Shown: positions 36,005 through 46,720, counted from the first letter of the stretch. The stretch is DNA of 64,000 bases from Paracoccaceae bacterium (GCA_027492585.1 JAPUEK010000022.1:44524-108523); one strand, 5' to 3'. Numbers and translations are program-made. Notes: a model not told the origin generated them from the letters alone.

Positions 36005-38038
36005 ATGGATCAGGCCGCCGGGGTGCTTCCCCGGCGGCTTTTCTTTTACAATGCCGGCATGGTCCGGTTCCGCCGGATGCTGGCGCTGGCCGGGCATGAG
36101 CTGGCCTTCGGCCTGCCGGGGCCGGAGGATGGGGTGGTGGTCTGGGGCCGCTCGCCCTATGCCCGGCGCGGCGAGGCGGTGGCGGCCCGGCGCGGCGTGC
36201 CGCTGGTCCGGATCGAGGATGCCTTCCTGCGTTCGGTCAAGCCGGGGCGGATGGGGGGCCTGCCGCTCGGCCTGATGATAGACGGGCAGGGCGTGCATTT
36301 CGATGCCGCCTCGCCCTCGTCGCTGGAGGCGCTTCTGGCCCGGCACCCTTTGGACGATTCGAACCTTCTGGCTCGTGCGAGGGATGGAATGGCCCGGATC
36401 AAGGCCATGGATTTGTCCAAATACAATATGCACGATCCGGCCCTGCCTTTGCCCGCGCCCGGCTATGTGCTGGTCGTGGACCAGACCCGCGGCGATGCCT
36501 CGGTCCGCCATTCCGGCGCGACGGAGGCGACATTCCGGGACATGCTGGTGCAGGCGCGGGAAGATCACCCGACCGCCCGCCTGCTGATCAAGACCCATCC
36601 CGAAACCACGCTTGGCCTGCGCGCGGGTCATTTCGGGCCGGAGGACGAGGGCGCGGGCGTCAGCCTGCTGACCGCGCCTGTCTCGCCGCGCGGTCTTCTG
36701 GACGGGGCGATCGCGGTCTATACCGTCTCCTCCCAGCTTGGCTTCGAGGCGGTATTGGCGGGGCATCGCCCCAAGGTCTTCGGCCAACCCTTCTATGCCG
36801 GCTGGGGCCTGACCGACGACCGCACCCCGCCTCCGCGCCGCAAACGGGCGCTGACCCGGACGCAGCTTTTTGCCGGGGCGATGATCCTTGCGCCGCATTG
36901 GTTCGACCCCTGCCGGGACCGCCTTGCCAGCTTTGAAGAGGCGCTGAACCAGCTGGAGGCCGAGGTGCGCGCTTGGCGCGAGGATCGCCATGGCCATGTC
37001 GCCCACGGGATGAGGATGTGGAAGCGGGGCCGCCTCCAGGCGGTCTTCGGCACAGAGAAACCGCTGGAATTCCAGGAGGATGCCGCAAAAGCCGTGTCGC
37101 GTGCCAAGGGCGGGGGTCTCCTCGTCTGGGCAGGCCGCGACCGTCCCGAGCTTGCCGCTCCCGATGTGACCCTGCGACGGGTGGAGGACGGTTTCCTTCG
37201 TTCCCGCGGCCTTGGCGCGGCCCTGATCCCGCCGCTCAGCCTCGTGACCGACGATCTCGGCATCTACTACGACCCGACCCGCGAAAGCCGGCTGGAGCGT
37301 CTGATCCGCGCGCCGCTCCCCGCCGGTGGCGCCGCGCGGGCCGAGGCGCTGCAAAAGGCGCTGATCGCGGCGCGGGTGACGAAATACAACCTGCCCGGCG
37401 CGCTGCCCGACCTGCCCGAGGGGCGGCGCATCCTCGTGCCGGGGCAGGTGGAGGATGACGCCTCGATCCGGCTTGGCGCCGGGCAGATCCGCACCAACCT
37501 CGGCCTTTTGCAGGCGGCGCGCTCGGCCAATCCCGAGGCGGTGCTGGTCTACAAGCCCCATCCCGATGTCGAGGCGGGTCTGCGACCCGGCGCCCTGAGC
37601 GACCCCGACCTCGCGGGCCTCACCGATGTCACCGCACGCACGGCCGATCCGGTGGCGCTGATCGACGCCTGCGATGAGGTCTGGACCATGACCTCCCTCC
37701 TCGGTTTCGAGGCGCTGCTGCGCGGCAAGCCCGTGACCTGCCTCGGCGCGCCTTTCTATTCAGGCTGGGGCCTGACCCGCGACCTCGGCCCGGTGCCGGC
37801 GCGTCGCCGTCAGGCGCCCGATGGCCACCCGCTGCCGCGCCCCGCCCTTACCCATCTGATCCATGCCGCGCTGATCGGCTATCCGCGCTATTACGACCCC
37901 GTCTCCCGCCGCGCCTGTCCGCCGGAGGTGGCTGTCGAACGCCTCGCCCAAGGCGACCTGCCGCGCCCCGGCCTCGGCCTGCGCCTGCTGGCCAAACTGC
38001 AGGGCCGCTTCGCCACCCATGCCCGGCTCTGGCGCTGA
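36005..38038 (+). CDS. kpsC: Capsule polysaccharide protein KpsC, two glycosyltransferase modules
   Basis: A 677-residue protein made of two homologous halves, as in E. coli KpsC, where each half adds Kdo with a different linkage. Parallel motifs are LVRIEDAFLRSVKPG / LRRVEDGFLRSRGLG, LSKYNMHD / VTKYNLPG, VVDQTRGDASVRHSG / VPGQVEDDASIRLGA, and FGQPFYAGWGLTDDR / LGAPFYSGWGLTRDL. The start is uncertain: ATG 36005, GTG 36023 or an upstream TTG at 35987. The family normally begins close to RLFFYNAG, which places the start inside a terminator-like hairpin. Confidence 0.88.
   Translation: MDQAAGVLPRRLFFYNAGMVRFRRMLALAGHELAFGLPGPEDGVVVWGRSPYARRGEAVAARRGVPLVRIEDAFLRSVKPGRMGGLPLGLMIDGQGVHFDAASPSSLEALLARHPLDDSNLLARARDGMARIKAMDLSKYNMHDPALPLPAPGYVLVVDQTRGDASVRHSGATEATFRDMLVQAREDHPTARLLIKTHPETTLGLRAGHFGPEDEGAGVSLLTAPVSPRGLLDGAIAVYTVSSQLGFEAVLAGHRPKVFGQPFYAGWGLTDDRTPPPRRKRALTRTQLFAGAMILAPHWFDPCRDRLASFEEALNQLEAEVRAWREDRHGHVAHGMRMWKRGRLQAVFGTEKPLEFQEDAAKAVSRAKGGGLLVWAGRDRPELAAPDVTLRRVEDGFLRSRGLGAALIPPLSLVTDDLGIYYDPTRESRLERLIRAPLPAGGAARAEALQKALIAARVTKYNLPGALPDLPEGRRILVPGQVEDDASIRLGAGQIRTNLGLLQAARSANPEAVLVYKPHPDVEAGLRPGALSDPDLAGLTDVTARTADPVALIDACDEVWTMTSLLGFEALLRGKPVTCLGAPFYSGWGLTRDLGPVPARRRQAPDGHPLPRPALTHLIHAALIGYPRYYDPVSRRACPPEVAVERLAQGDLPRPGLGLRLLAKLQGRFATHARLWR
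36014..36047 (+). terminator. Terminator hairpin overlapping the 5' end of kpsC
   Basis: A perfect 10-bp stem GCCGCCGGGG / CCCCGGCGGC with loop TGCTT is followed by TTTTCTTTT, 36 bp after the stop of the export lipoprotein gene. It encodes the first residues of KpsC (AAGVLPRRLF) if the upstream starts are used. Confidence 0.75.
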
Positions 38039-38040
38039 GC

Positions 38041-38079
38041 CTTTCATCTTGCCTCAAATATCCCCGCCGGAGGCTCCGC
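38041..38079 (-). repeat. Interspersed repeat between convergent kpsC and ldtR
   Basis: CTTTCATCTTGCCTCAAATA followed by TCCCCGCCGGAGGCTCCGCC, an intact minus-strand copy of the family core. Confidence 0.7.
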
Positions 38080-38099
38080 CGCCGCCCCCCGCGGCGACC

Positions 38100-38597
38100 T
38101 CAATAGATGTAGCGGATCTGTTCCGTCCAATAGCGTTCCATCCGCTTCAGCGACTGGTTCATCGCCTCCATCCCCTCCACGTCGATGAGCCCGCGCTTGG
38201 CCAGCCCCTCGGCATGGCGCCCGAACAGCTCCGCCACCTGCCCGCGCACCCGCCGGCCCTTTTCCGTCAGCCGCACCCGCACCGAACGCCGGTCGATCTC
38301 CGACCGCTGGTGGTGCATGTAGCCCAGCTCCACCAGCTTCTTCAGATTGTAGGAAGCATTGGAGCCCTGATAATAGCCGCGCGATTTCAGCTCCCCCGCC
38401 GTCACCTCGTTCTCGCCGATGTTGAAGAGCAGCAGCGCCTGAACCGAGTTGATCTCCAGGATTCCCAGCCTCTCGAACTCATCCTTGATCACGTCGAGCA
38501 GCAGGCGGTGAAGGCGTTCCAGCAGGGCGAGGTTGTCGAGATACCCGGCCATGAGCGCGCGTTGCGCGCCGTCGAGCAGGGGTGTGTGCATGGTCAT
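38100..38597 (-). CDS. ldtR: MarR-family regulator, LdtR type
   Basis: A 165-residue winged-helix regulator. Central features are VQALLLFNIGENEVTAGELK, SRGYYQGSNASYNLKKLVEL (recognition helix with the YYQGSN motif of LdtR) and EIDRRSVRVRLTEKGRRV (wing). LdtR proteins of Rhizobiales/Rhodobacterales control L,D-transpeptidase and stress genes. ATG 38597 has GGAGGCGGAG upstream; a longer frame to 38651 lacks a good site. Confidence 0.85.
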   Translation of the reverse strand: MTMHTPLLDGAQRALMAGYLDNLALLERLHRLLLDVIKDEFERLGILEINSVQALLLFNIGENEVTAGELKSRGYYQGSNASYNLKKLVELGYMHHQRSEIDRRSVRVRLTEKGRRVRGQVAELFGRHAEGLAKRGLIDVEGMEAMNQSLKRMERYWTEQIRYIY

Positions 38598-38728
38598 CTT
38601 GCTCTCCGCCTCCAGAGGAATAGGGGCAGATTCGGCACAAACCGCAAACATAAGGTAAACTCGTGGCGAGTTTGCCCGGATTTGTACCGGTTTCCCCGGG
38701 CGAGATGCCGACAGTTTTCGACGAATTG

Positions 38729-40294
<1,566 letters not shown>

Positions 40295-40302
40295 GGGAAC
40301 CC

Positions 40303-40677
40303 ATGGCCGACCGGATCACCGCAAACCTGCCGAGCAAGGATTTCGCCGCGACGGCCGCTTTTTACGGTAAGCTCGGCTTTTCGGAGGATTTCCGCAACGA
40401 CGGCTGGATGATCCTGTCGCGTGGCCCGCTGGTGCTGGAGTTCTTCCCGCATCCCGAACTCGACAAATGGACAAGTTGGTTCTCGGCTTGCGTGCGCGTC
40501 GATGATATAGAGGGGCTGCGTCAGGCTTGGCTTGCCGCGGATCTGCCCGCTGAGCGGACGGCCATTCCCCGGCTGACCGGGATATTCAAGCTGGACGGGG
40601 CGCCGCGCATGTTCGCGGTGGTGGATGAGGATGGCTCTCTGCTGCGGGTTCTGGACAACGCGGACGGGGCGGACTGA
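40303..40677 (+). CDS. VOC-family (bleomycin-resistance-like) protein
   Basis: A 124-residue protein with the paired beta-alpha-beta-beta-beta architecture of the vicinal-oxygen-chelate superfamily: ANLPSKDFAATAAFYGKLGF, WMILSRGPLVLEFFPHPELD and the C-terminal FAVVDEDGSLLRVLDN. It resembles bleomycin-binding Ble-type proteins. It lies 8 bp after the aminotransferase, GGGGAACCC precedes the ATG, and the gene is probably cotranscribed. No drug resistance can be asserted. Confidence 0.8.
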   Translation: MADRITANLPSKDFAATAAFYGKLGFSEDFRNDGWMILSRGPLVLEFFPHPELDKWTSWFSACVRVDDIEGLRQAWLAADLPAERTAIPRLTGIFKLDGAPRMFAVVDEDGSLLRVLDNADGAD

Positions 40678-40688
40678 AAGGCTGGGCG

Positions 40689-41102
40689 ATGGCGGGCGAT
40701 CTGCCTGAATTCTACTTCCGCATCCGCGAGAACGGGGCCGTGGTGTTTCGGGTCGATACCGAAAACCGGCAGCGGCGCATCGACCTTGAGGAAATCGCCA
40801 CCGTCAATGTCCGCAACGGCAACATCAAGCCGCATGGCGAGCGCAAGCTGACCGAAGAAGAACAGGCGGAGATCGAACGCTGGCTCGAAGAACGCCAGGA
40901 CCTTCTGGCCGAGCGCGAGGTCGATGACATCCTGCGCGCCGTCGATCACATGAACCTGACGACGCAATGGGTGCAGTCGCGCGCCACCGAAGAGCAGCTC
41001 GACGTGATCACCGATGTGCTGCTGCTGGCGATGCACGACCTGCGCTCCGTCCTCGTCCGCAAGAAGGCGGAACGGCTGTTGAAGGGCGAGGCGGCGGAAT
41101 AG
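40689..41102 (+). CDS. Conserved hypothetical protein, charged and helical
   Basis: A 137-residue soluble protein with an N-terminal beta segment (LPEFYFRIRENGAVVFRVDT) and a long charged helical region (LTEEEQAEIERWLEERQDLL to VRKKAERLLKGEAAE). No signal or membrane helix. It follows the VOC gene by 11 bp. I recognise no family; the sharply charged helices suggest a small adaptor or structural protein. Confidence 0.7.
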   Translation: MAGDLPEFYFRIRENGAVVFRVDTENRQRRIDLEEIATVNVRNGNIKPHGERKLTEEEQAEIERWLEERQDLLAEREVDDILRAVDHMNLTTQWVQSRATEEQLDVITDVLLLAMHDLRSVLVRKKAERLLKGEAAE

Positions 41103-41130
41103 CCGGCAAAGCGCGCGCGGCCCTTCGGGC

Positions 41131-41290
41131 AGGAGCCTCCGGCGGGGATATTTGGAAAGAGAAGAAAGACCTTTCCTCTCCTCTGCCTTGAGCCGGTGCG
41201 CCTCCCGGTCCTGCCCGTGCCGGATGCGCGCTTTCAATTCCGCCCTTTCACATTTCTGTCTTCAGATATCCGCCGCGGAGCGCCCCCGGC
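41131..41290. repeat. Two inverted interspersed repeat copies
   Basis: GAGCCTCCGGCGGGGATATT at 41134 with AAAGAGAAGAAAGACCTTT behind it, and a diverged reverse copy (TTCAGATATCCGCCGCGGAG) near 41261-41280. They lie in the 365-bp gap between convergent genes; the gap also has the terminator below and no gene. Confidence 0.65.
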
Positions 41291-41321
41291 CCGCCACCGC
41301 GCAAGTGCCGTCCATTTCGCC

Positions 41322-41358
41322 CGACAAAAGTAACCCCGCCGGAGCGACCGGCGGGGCC
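41322..41358 (-). terminator. Terminator-like hairpin downstream of the nudix gene
   Basis: CCCCGCCGG (41334) and CCGGCGGGG (41348) form a 9-bp stem with loop AGCGA. Read on the minus strand it is followed by TTACTTTTGT, so it should end the nudix-apt transcript. Confidence 0.65.
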
Positions 41359-41467
41359 TTGGGGTGGGTGTCACGAATGTGCAAGCAGCGTGACATCCGG
41401 CTGGGTAGACCGGACAGCCTCAGGTCTAGGGCGATTCCCTCAAGGATTGGTTAATGCTGCCGGGGTT

Positions 41468-41905
41468 TCACCCTTGGCCGCAACCCGGATGGGCGAGAGC
41501 GGCGCGCAGCAGGCGGTCCACATCGGCGCTCATCGGCAGGTCGCGGGCGAGGATGCGGGGAATCGGGAACCAGCCGGCGTCTTCGGCATCATCGGCGGCC
41601 TGCGGCGTGCCGGAGAGGTAGCGGCACAGGACGGCGGCGAGGAAGTAGTGATGCCGCAGCCCGCCGGCATCATCGCGCAGCACGATGTCGAGGTTGGTGA
41701 GATAGTCCAGCGGTTCCGCCACCACGCCGGTTTCCTCCCGCAACTCCCGCGCGGCGGCGGCAAGGGCGGTTTCCCCCGGCTCGACATGGCCACCGGGATA
41801 GCCCCAGAGCCCGGCATCCGGCTCGTTCCGGCGGCGGACGAGCAGCACCTCCTGCCCCCGCACCAGCACGGCGAGGGCGGCAAGGACGGGGGCGCTGCGG
41901 CTCAC
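41468..41905 (-). CDS. NUDIX hydrolase
   Basis: A 145-residue pyrophosphohydrolase with a complete Nudix box: [20 protein letters not shown] followed by TGV, matching GX5EX7[28 protein letters not shown] precedes it. Substrate unknown (ADP-ribose or oxidised nucleotides are common). The GTG start overlaps the apt stop as GTGA, indicating coupling. Confidence 0.9.
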   Translation of the reverse strand: MSRSAPVLAALAVLVRGQEVLLVRRRNEPDAGLWGYPGGHVEPGETALAAAARELREETGVVAEPLDYLTNLDIVLRDDAGGLRHHYFLAAVLCRYLSGTPQAADDAEDAGWFPIPRILARDLPMSADVDRLLRAALAHPGCGQG

Positions 41906-42435
41906 AGCCCCTCGAAGGCGCAGAGGGCGTGGACCTCCATGCCCAGGGCTTCCAGCTTCCGGCGGCCGCCGAGATCGGGCAGGTCCACCACGAAGGCGCA
42001 GCCGATGACCTGGGCGCCGAGCCGCTCGATCAGCTTGATGCCCGCCTCCGCCGTGCCGCCGGTGGCCAGCAGGTCATCGACCAGCAGCACCTTTTCCCCC
42101 GGCTTCATCGCATCGTCATGGACCTCCACCACCGCCTCGCCATATTCGAGCGTATAGGCCTGCGAAATGGTCTGGCCGGGCAGCTTGCCCTTCTTGCGGA
42201 TCGGCACGAAGCCGGTGGAAAGCTGGTGCGCCACCGCCCCGCCAAGGATGAAGCCGCGGGCCTCCAGCCCCACCACCTTGTCGATCCTGAGCCCGGCATA
42301 GGGCGCCAGAAGCTGGTCCACGCACATCCGGAAGCCGCGCGGATCGGCGAAAAGCGTGGTCACGTCGCGGAAGAGGATGCCCTCATGCGGGAAATCGACG
42401 ATGGTGCGGATGTAGTCCTTGACGGTTTTCTGCAT
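41902..42435 (-). CDS. apt: Adenine phosphoribosyltransferase
   Basis: A 177-residue purine salvage enzyme. Landmarks are [37 protein letters not shown] and the PRPP-binding loop [20 protein letters not shown]. It uses adenine, the same base released by MtnP two genes upstream, which explains the clustering of mtnP, DUF2927, apt and nudix on one strand. Confidence 0.96.
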   Translation of the reverse strand: MQKTVKDYIRTIVDFPHEGILFRDVTTLFADPRGFRMCVDQLLAPYAGLRIDKVVGLEARGFILGGAVAHQLSTGFVPIRKKGKLPGQTISQAYTLEYGEAVVEVHDDAMKPGEKVLLVDDLLATGGTAEAGIKLIERLGAQVIGCAFVVDLPDLGGRRKLEALGMEVHALCAFEGL

Positions 42436-42444
42436 GGTCTGGCC

Positions 42445-43137
42445 TTATTTCACGGGGTAATGCATCCGCAGGATCGCCCGATCCTGCCCGATGATGTCGA
42501 GCGTCGAATTGCTGTCCTGCGCGAGGATCGAGACGCCCTCATAGGCGGGGTTCTCGATGTCGTAGAGAAAGCCGAGGCACTGGAACAGCTCTTCCAGAAT
42601 GACCGAGGGCAGGTCCCCGGCCGAGATGTCGGCGGAGATCAGCAGCGAGGCCTCGGTGGCATTCTTGTTGCCATCCCACCAGAGCCACATGAAGCCGACG
42701 CCGATCAGTTCGCCGTCGGGCATCCGGGGGATGTTGCGGGTCGGGTCGCCCTCGACCAGATCGGGGCGGATCACGAGGATATCGGCCTCGCGCTTGCGGT
42801 CGTCGCGGCGCAGGGTCAGGCCGGAGCCTGCGGCATTGATCCGTTCGATGGCGCGGTCGAGGGCGGCATCGACGCGGGCGGCGAGCTTTGGCGGATAGCC
42901 GGGTTCCGCCGGGCGCAGCGCCACCGTCACCACCGCCTTGCGCCAGCGCACGACCGGCCCCTGACAGCTATCGCCGGGTGCCGCGCCACAGGTGGCGAGG
43001 CGGTAGAAGTCCTTGTCGGTCAGCTTGCCGGAAGACGGCACGCCATCGGAGGCGAGCGCGCCACCGGCAAGGCCCGACAGAAGCAGACCGGAGAGGAGGA
43101 GGCCTTTCAGGGGGCGCAGGCCCATGGGGTGTCTCAC
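42445..43137 (-). CDS. DUF2927 exported protein
   Basis: A 230-residue protein with a Sec-type signal (about 1-29, KGLLLSGLLLSGLAGGALAS). The mature part fits DUF2927, a putative zinc-free peptidase-like family: VVRWRKAVVTVALRPAE, SAGDLPSVILEELFQCLGFL (degenerate HExxH-like E-E-L-F-Q) and YDIENPAYEGVSIL. Its GTG overlaps the mtnP stop; ATG 43125 is the alternative start. Function unknown, envelope location likely. Confidence 0.8.
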   Translation of the reverse strand: MRHPMGLRPLKGLLLSGLLLSGLAGGALASDGVPSSGKLTDKDFYRLATCGAAPGDSCQGPVVRWRKAVVTVALRPAEPGYPPKLAARVDAALDRAIERINAAGSGLTLRRDDRKREADILVIRPDLVEGDPTRNIPRMPDGELIGVGFMWLWWDGNKNATEASLLISADISAGDLPSVILEELFQCLGFLYDIENPAYEGVSILAQDSNSTLDIIGQDRAILRMHYPVK

Positions 43138-44012
43138 GCCTGGGGTCCCAGCACCCGCCCGGCAATGGCGTCGAGCTTGGACAGAAGTTCGGGGTCGCGC
43201 TTGTCCGGTGCCGTCATCAGCGCATGATCAAGCGCGCGGTCGCAGCCATGGGGGCAGGGTGCGCGCTCTGCCGGCAAAAGGCCGGGCAGCGCCGCCACCA
43301 GCCGCCGCGCCGCGCCGGCATTGGCGGTCAGCGTCGCGATCACCTGCGCCACATCGACGGCGCCGTGATCCTCGTGCCAGCAGTCGAAATCGGTGATCAT
43401 GGCGACGGAGGCATAGCAAAGTTCCGCCTCGCGGGCGAGTTTCGCCTCCGGCATCCCGGTCATGCCGATCACATCGGCGCCCCAACTGCGGTAGAGGCGG
43501 CTTTCGGCGAGGGTGGAAAACTGCGGCCCCTCCATGGCGAGGTAGGTCGCCCCCTGATGGAGCCGCACCCCGGCCGTCGTCGCGGCCTCGGCGCAGGCGG
43601 CGGAGAGCCGGGGACAGGTCGGATGGGCGAGGCTGACATGCCCGACGCAGCCCGGTCCAAAGAAGCTCTTCTCCCGCGCGAAGGTGCGGTCGATATACTG
43701 ATCGACGATGACGAAATCTCCCGGCACGAAATCCGGCCGCAGGGAGCCGACGGCGGAAACCGCCACGACATCCGTACAGCCGAGCCGTTTCAGCGCGTCG
43801 ATATTGGCGCGGTAGTTGATCGAGGAGGGGGTCTGCACATGGCCCCGGCCATGGCGCGGCAGGAAAGCCATCGGCACGCCGTTCAGCCGCCCGACCAGCA
43901 CCTCGTCCGAGGGTTTGCCCCAGGGGCTGCGGACCTTGACCCAGGAGGCCCCTTCGAGCCCGTCGATCTGATAGACGCCGGAGCCGCCGATGACACCGAT
44001 CATGGTCTGCAT
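43134..44012 (-). CDS. mtnP: S-methyl-5'-thioadenosine phosphorylase
   Basis: A 292-residue phosphorylase splitting methylthioadenosine into adenine and methylthioribose-1-phosphate. Landmarks are MIGVIGGSGVYQIDGLEGAS, MAFLPRHGRGHVQTPSSINY, VGSLRPDFVPGDFVIVDQY-like and YLAMEGPQFSTLAESRLYRS (substrate-binding Met), with GADVIGMTGMPEAKLAREAE. Full length. The start has AAAGGGTG upstream. Confidence 0.95.
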   Translation of the reverse strand: MQTMIGVIGGSGVYQIDGLEGASWVKVRSPWGKPSDEVLVGRLNGVPMAFLPRHGRGHVQTPSSINYRANIDALKRLGCTDVVAVSAVGSLRPDFVPGDFVIVDQYIDRTFAREKSFFGPGCVGHVSLAHPTCPRLSAACAEAATTAGVRLHQGATYLAMEGPQFSTLAESRLYRSWGADVIGMTGMPEAKLAREAELCYASVAMITDFDCWHEDHGAVDVAQVIATLTANAGAARRLVAALPGLLPAERAPCPHGCDRALDHALMTAPDKRDPELLSKLDAIAGRVLGPQA

Positions 44013-44151
44013 GGTTCACCCTTTCCTTGCGCCGGCAGAGATTAGGCGGGGCAGGCGGGGTGGGAAAGGGGGAAAGCGGCTCCCGCCGGCAATCAGGGGT
44101 GACCGGCGGCCATGGCGACCGGATGCCGCGGGGGAGAGACGCGCCGGACCG

Positions 44152-45321
44152 TCAGAACCTGACCCGCAAGGCCTGAGGCGCCCGAAATTCCCAGCCGCGA
44201 AAGACCGGCGTTTCCATGAGCCGCAGGTTCGGCACCGCCTCCAGCAGGGTGCGGAGCGCGATCTCGATCTGCGCCTTGGCGAACCACTTGCCCGCGCAGA
44301 AATGCGCGCCCGCGCCGAAGGACATATGGGCGGTCTGGGGGCGGAAGATGTCGAAACGGTCCGGATCGGGAAAGCGGCTTTCGTCGCGGTTGGCCGAGGC
44401 CATGATCAGCGAAATCGCCGTGCCGGGGGCGATGGATGTGCCGTTGATCTCCGTTTCGCGGGTGGCGGTCCGCATCATCGTGCCGATGGGCGCGACCCAG
44501 CGCAGCCCTTCGTCGATGCTCTGCGCCATCAGCCCGTCCGGATCGGCGCGCAGCGCCGCCAGTTGCTCCGGCGCCTGCAAGAGCCCGGTCAGCGTCGTGC
44601 CGGCGCCGTGGCCCGGTTCCTGCATCCCGCCGAGGAGGGTGACCTTCACCGAGGGCAGGATGCGCTCCGGCGCGCGGGTCTCGCCCTCCGGCATCCCTGA
44701 ATGGAGGAGATGGGACAGCGGCGATCCATCCGGCTCCCGCGCGAGCCGGGCCAGAAGCGGCAGCAGCAGCGCCTCGATCTCGGCCACGGCACGGTCGCAT
44801 TGCGCCTTGCGCGCCGGGTCGCGCTCGAAATTGATCGCCCCCTGCGAGAGACCATGGAACCAGCGGCGCAGGGTCGCCACATCGACCGCGCTCAGCCCGA
44901 AGGACCGTGCCAGCGACAGGGCCGAGATCGGCTCGAAATACTCCGCCATCAGATCGCCGCCGCCTGCGGCCAGCAGCGGCGCGAGCTGCGCCTCTGCGAT
45001 CGGGCGGACAAGCGCCTCGATATAGGAGGCGACCTTCTTCGGACGGTAGTGCGGCTCGATCCCGCCGCGCAGCTCGGCATGGACGGGGCCTTCGGTGGTC
45101 AGCACGTTCGGCCGCCCGAAAGCCTCGTTGACCGGCGCCTCATCCGACGCCGCGGTGAAATCGGCAGAGCGGTTGATCGCCTCGATATCCTTCCAGCGGG
45201 TGGCGAACCAGCAATTGGCGACCGGAACCCCGGTCAGCGGCGCCTCGGCGCGCAGACGGGCGTAGATCGGGAAGGGATCGCTCTCCAGAGCCTCGATGGT
45301 GATGCTGCGCGGGTCGAACAT
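44152..45321 (-). CDS. Cytochrome P450
   Basis: A 389-residue soluble bacterial P450 without a membrane anchor. The I-helix has LLGGMQEPGHGAGTTLTGLL, where the usual acid-Thr pair appears as GHGAGTT. The ExxR-like region is IDEGLRWVAPIGTMMRTATR, and the haem loop is FGAGAHFCAGKWFAKAQIEI with the axial Cys. Substrate unknown. Next on the same strand is a flavin reductase. No ferredoxin gene is adjacent. Confidence 0.93.
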   Translation of the reverse strand: MFDPRSITIEALESDPFPIYARLRAEAPLTGVPVANCWFATRWKDIEAINRSADFTAASDEAPVNEAFGRPNVLTTEGPVHAELRGGIEPHYRPKKVASYIEALVRPIAEAQLAPLLAAGGGDLMAEYFEPISALSLARSFGLSAVDVATLRRWFHGLSQGAINFERDPARKAQCDRAVAEIEALLLPLLARLAREPDGSPLSHLLHSGMPEGETRAPERILPSVKVTLLGGMQEPGHGAGTTLTGLLQAPEQLAALRADPDGLMAQSIDEGLRWVAPIGTMMRTATRETEINGTSIAPGTAISLIMASANRDESRFPDPDRFDIFRPQTAHMSFGAGAHFCAGKWFAKAQIEIALRTLLEAVPNLRLMETPVFRGWEFRAPQALRVRF

Positions 45322-45393
45322 GGGCTTCCTCTGGTCCTCCGGCCGGGTGGCAGGGGGAAGATTAACCTGTTCAGTTTTTCCCGCAAGAAAAAC

Positions 45394-45969
45394 TCATCGC
45401 GGGCGTTTCATCTCCACCCGCTCGCGCAGGATCGCGTAATCGAAATAGCCGAGCCGCGTGACCAGCCCGAAGCGGGCGGCATCGAAACGGCCCTCCGTCA
45501 GGCAATCGTCGCGGATATGGACGCCGGTGACACGCCCGATCGCCATGAGATTGTCCTTGCCGGCAAGCGTCACGATCTCTTGCAGCACACATTCGAGCGT
45601 GGCCGGCGCGCGCGCCACCCTCGGGCAGTCGATGGTCTGGCACTCGGCCTTTTCCACCCCGGCCAGCCCGAATTCATCCACCCCCCGCGCCACCCCGGCG
45701 GAGGTGGCGTTCATCTGCGCCATCATCGCCTCCTCCACCACGTTCACCGCGAAAACACCGCTGTCCTGCACGTTGCGGAGGCTGTCGGCGAGATCTCCGG
45801 CAAAGATCACCTGCGGCGGGTGATAGGCGACGGCATTGAAAAAGGAATAGGGCGCCAGATTGTCGCCCAAAGGCCCGCGGGTGGAGATCCAGCCGATCGG
45901 CCGGGGGGCGACGATGGCGCTGAACGGGCTGTGCGGCAGGCCGTGACCCTCTTCGGGGCGGTAGAACAT
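45394..45969 (-). CDS. Flavin reductase family protein (FMN-binding split barrel)
   Basis: A 191-residue protein. The segments AIVAPRPIGWISTRGPLGDN, LAPYSFFNAVAYHPPQVIFA, FAVNVVEEAMMAQMNATSAG and VHIRDDCLTEGRFDAARFG are typical of the flavin reductase/DIM6-NTAB group. It binds FMN and may supply reduced flavin. It lies 72 bp upstream of the P450 gene on the same strand; a functional link is possible but unproven. Confidence 0.88.
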   Translation of the reverse strand: MFYRPEEGHGLPHSPFSAIVAPRPIGWISTRGPLGDNLAPYSFFNAVAYHPPQVIFAGDLADSLRNVQDSGVFAVNVVEEAMMAQMNATSAGVARGVDEFGLAGVEKAECQTIDCPRVARAPATLECVLQEIVTLAGKDNLMAIGRVTGVHIRDDCLTEGRFDAARFGLVTRLGYFDYAILRERVEMKRPR

Positions 45970-46063
45970 GGCGGCGTCCCTCTGTCATGCGGCGGTGTTT
46001 GATCCTGAGGTATCCGCATGTTACGCGCGTTGCCAGATGATTCCCCGATGAGGCCGGACCCCC

Positions 46064-46555
46064 TTGTACCAGCTTGAAGAAGAGACCGAGGCCGACTGGT
46101 GGGAGGTGGAGGCGCTGTACGACCTCTGCTTTGCGCCGGGGCGTACGGCTTTGTCTTCCTACCGGCTGCGCGACGGGGTGCCGACGGTGGCGGCGCTCTG
46201 CCTTGTGCTGCGCGATGCCGATGGCACGCTGGCGGCGGCCATCCGCTACTGGCCGGCGGAGGTCGGGGGCGAGGATGTGCTTCTTCTTGGCCCGGTCGCC
46301 GTCCACCCGACCCGGCAGGGGGAGGGGCTCGGCGGGCTCCTGATCAACGAAAGCCTTGCGGAGGCGCGGCGGCTCGGCTGGGAAAGGGTGCTGCTCGTCG
46401 GCGATGCGCCCTATTACAACCGCTTCGGCTTCCGCAAGCTCGAAGGCGTGCAGATGCCGCCGCCGACGAACCCCGACCGGGTGCTGGGGCTGGAGCTGAA
46501 GAAGGGCGCCTGGGCCAATGTCCGGGGGGCGGTCACGAAAGCCACCGGCAACTGA
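46064..46555 (+). CDS. GNAT acetyltransferase (YhbS-like)
   Basis: A 163-residue N-acetyltransferase with the acetyl-CoA motif VAVHPTRQGEGLGGLLINES and the YhbS-like ending LVGDAPYYNRFGFRKLEGVQ. The only start in frame is a TTG at 46064: the preceding in-frame ATG at 46037 runs into a TGA, and GAGG lies nine bases before the TTG. Substrate unknown. Confidence 0.83.
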   Translation: MYQLEEETEADWWEVEALYDLCFAPGRTALSSYRLRDGVPTVAALCLVLRDADGTLAAAIRYWPAEVGGEDVLLLGPVAVHPTRQGEGLGGLLINESLAEARRLGWERVLLVGDAPYYNRFGFRKLEGVQMPPPTNPDRVLGLELKKGAWANVRGAVTKATGN

Positions 46556-46687
46556 CGAGGGGGAGCCGCCCGGCCGCCCCCCTCACCTTTGTCCGAGTAT
46601 CCGGTTCCCGACCGTGCCGCAGAACCGGCCTTGCAGAACCCGCGCGCCCTTTGCGCCCTCTCGCCTGCCGAAGATCGCCGCCTCTGC

Positions 46688-46720
46688 CTTTCATACTGGT
46701 CCAAATATCCGGATCCTCCA
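46688..46720 (-). repeat. Diverged interspersed repeat copy
   Basis: TTTCATACTGGTCCAAATAT followed by CCGGATCCTCC. The left half matches the family, the right half has decayed. It lies in the 256-bp gap before ecsC; nothing else is recognisable there. Confidence 0.5.
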
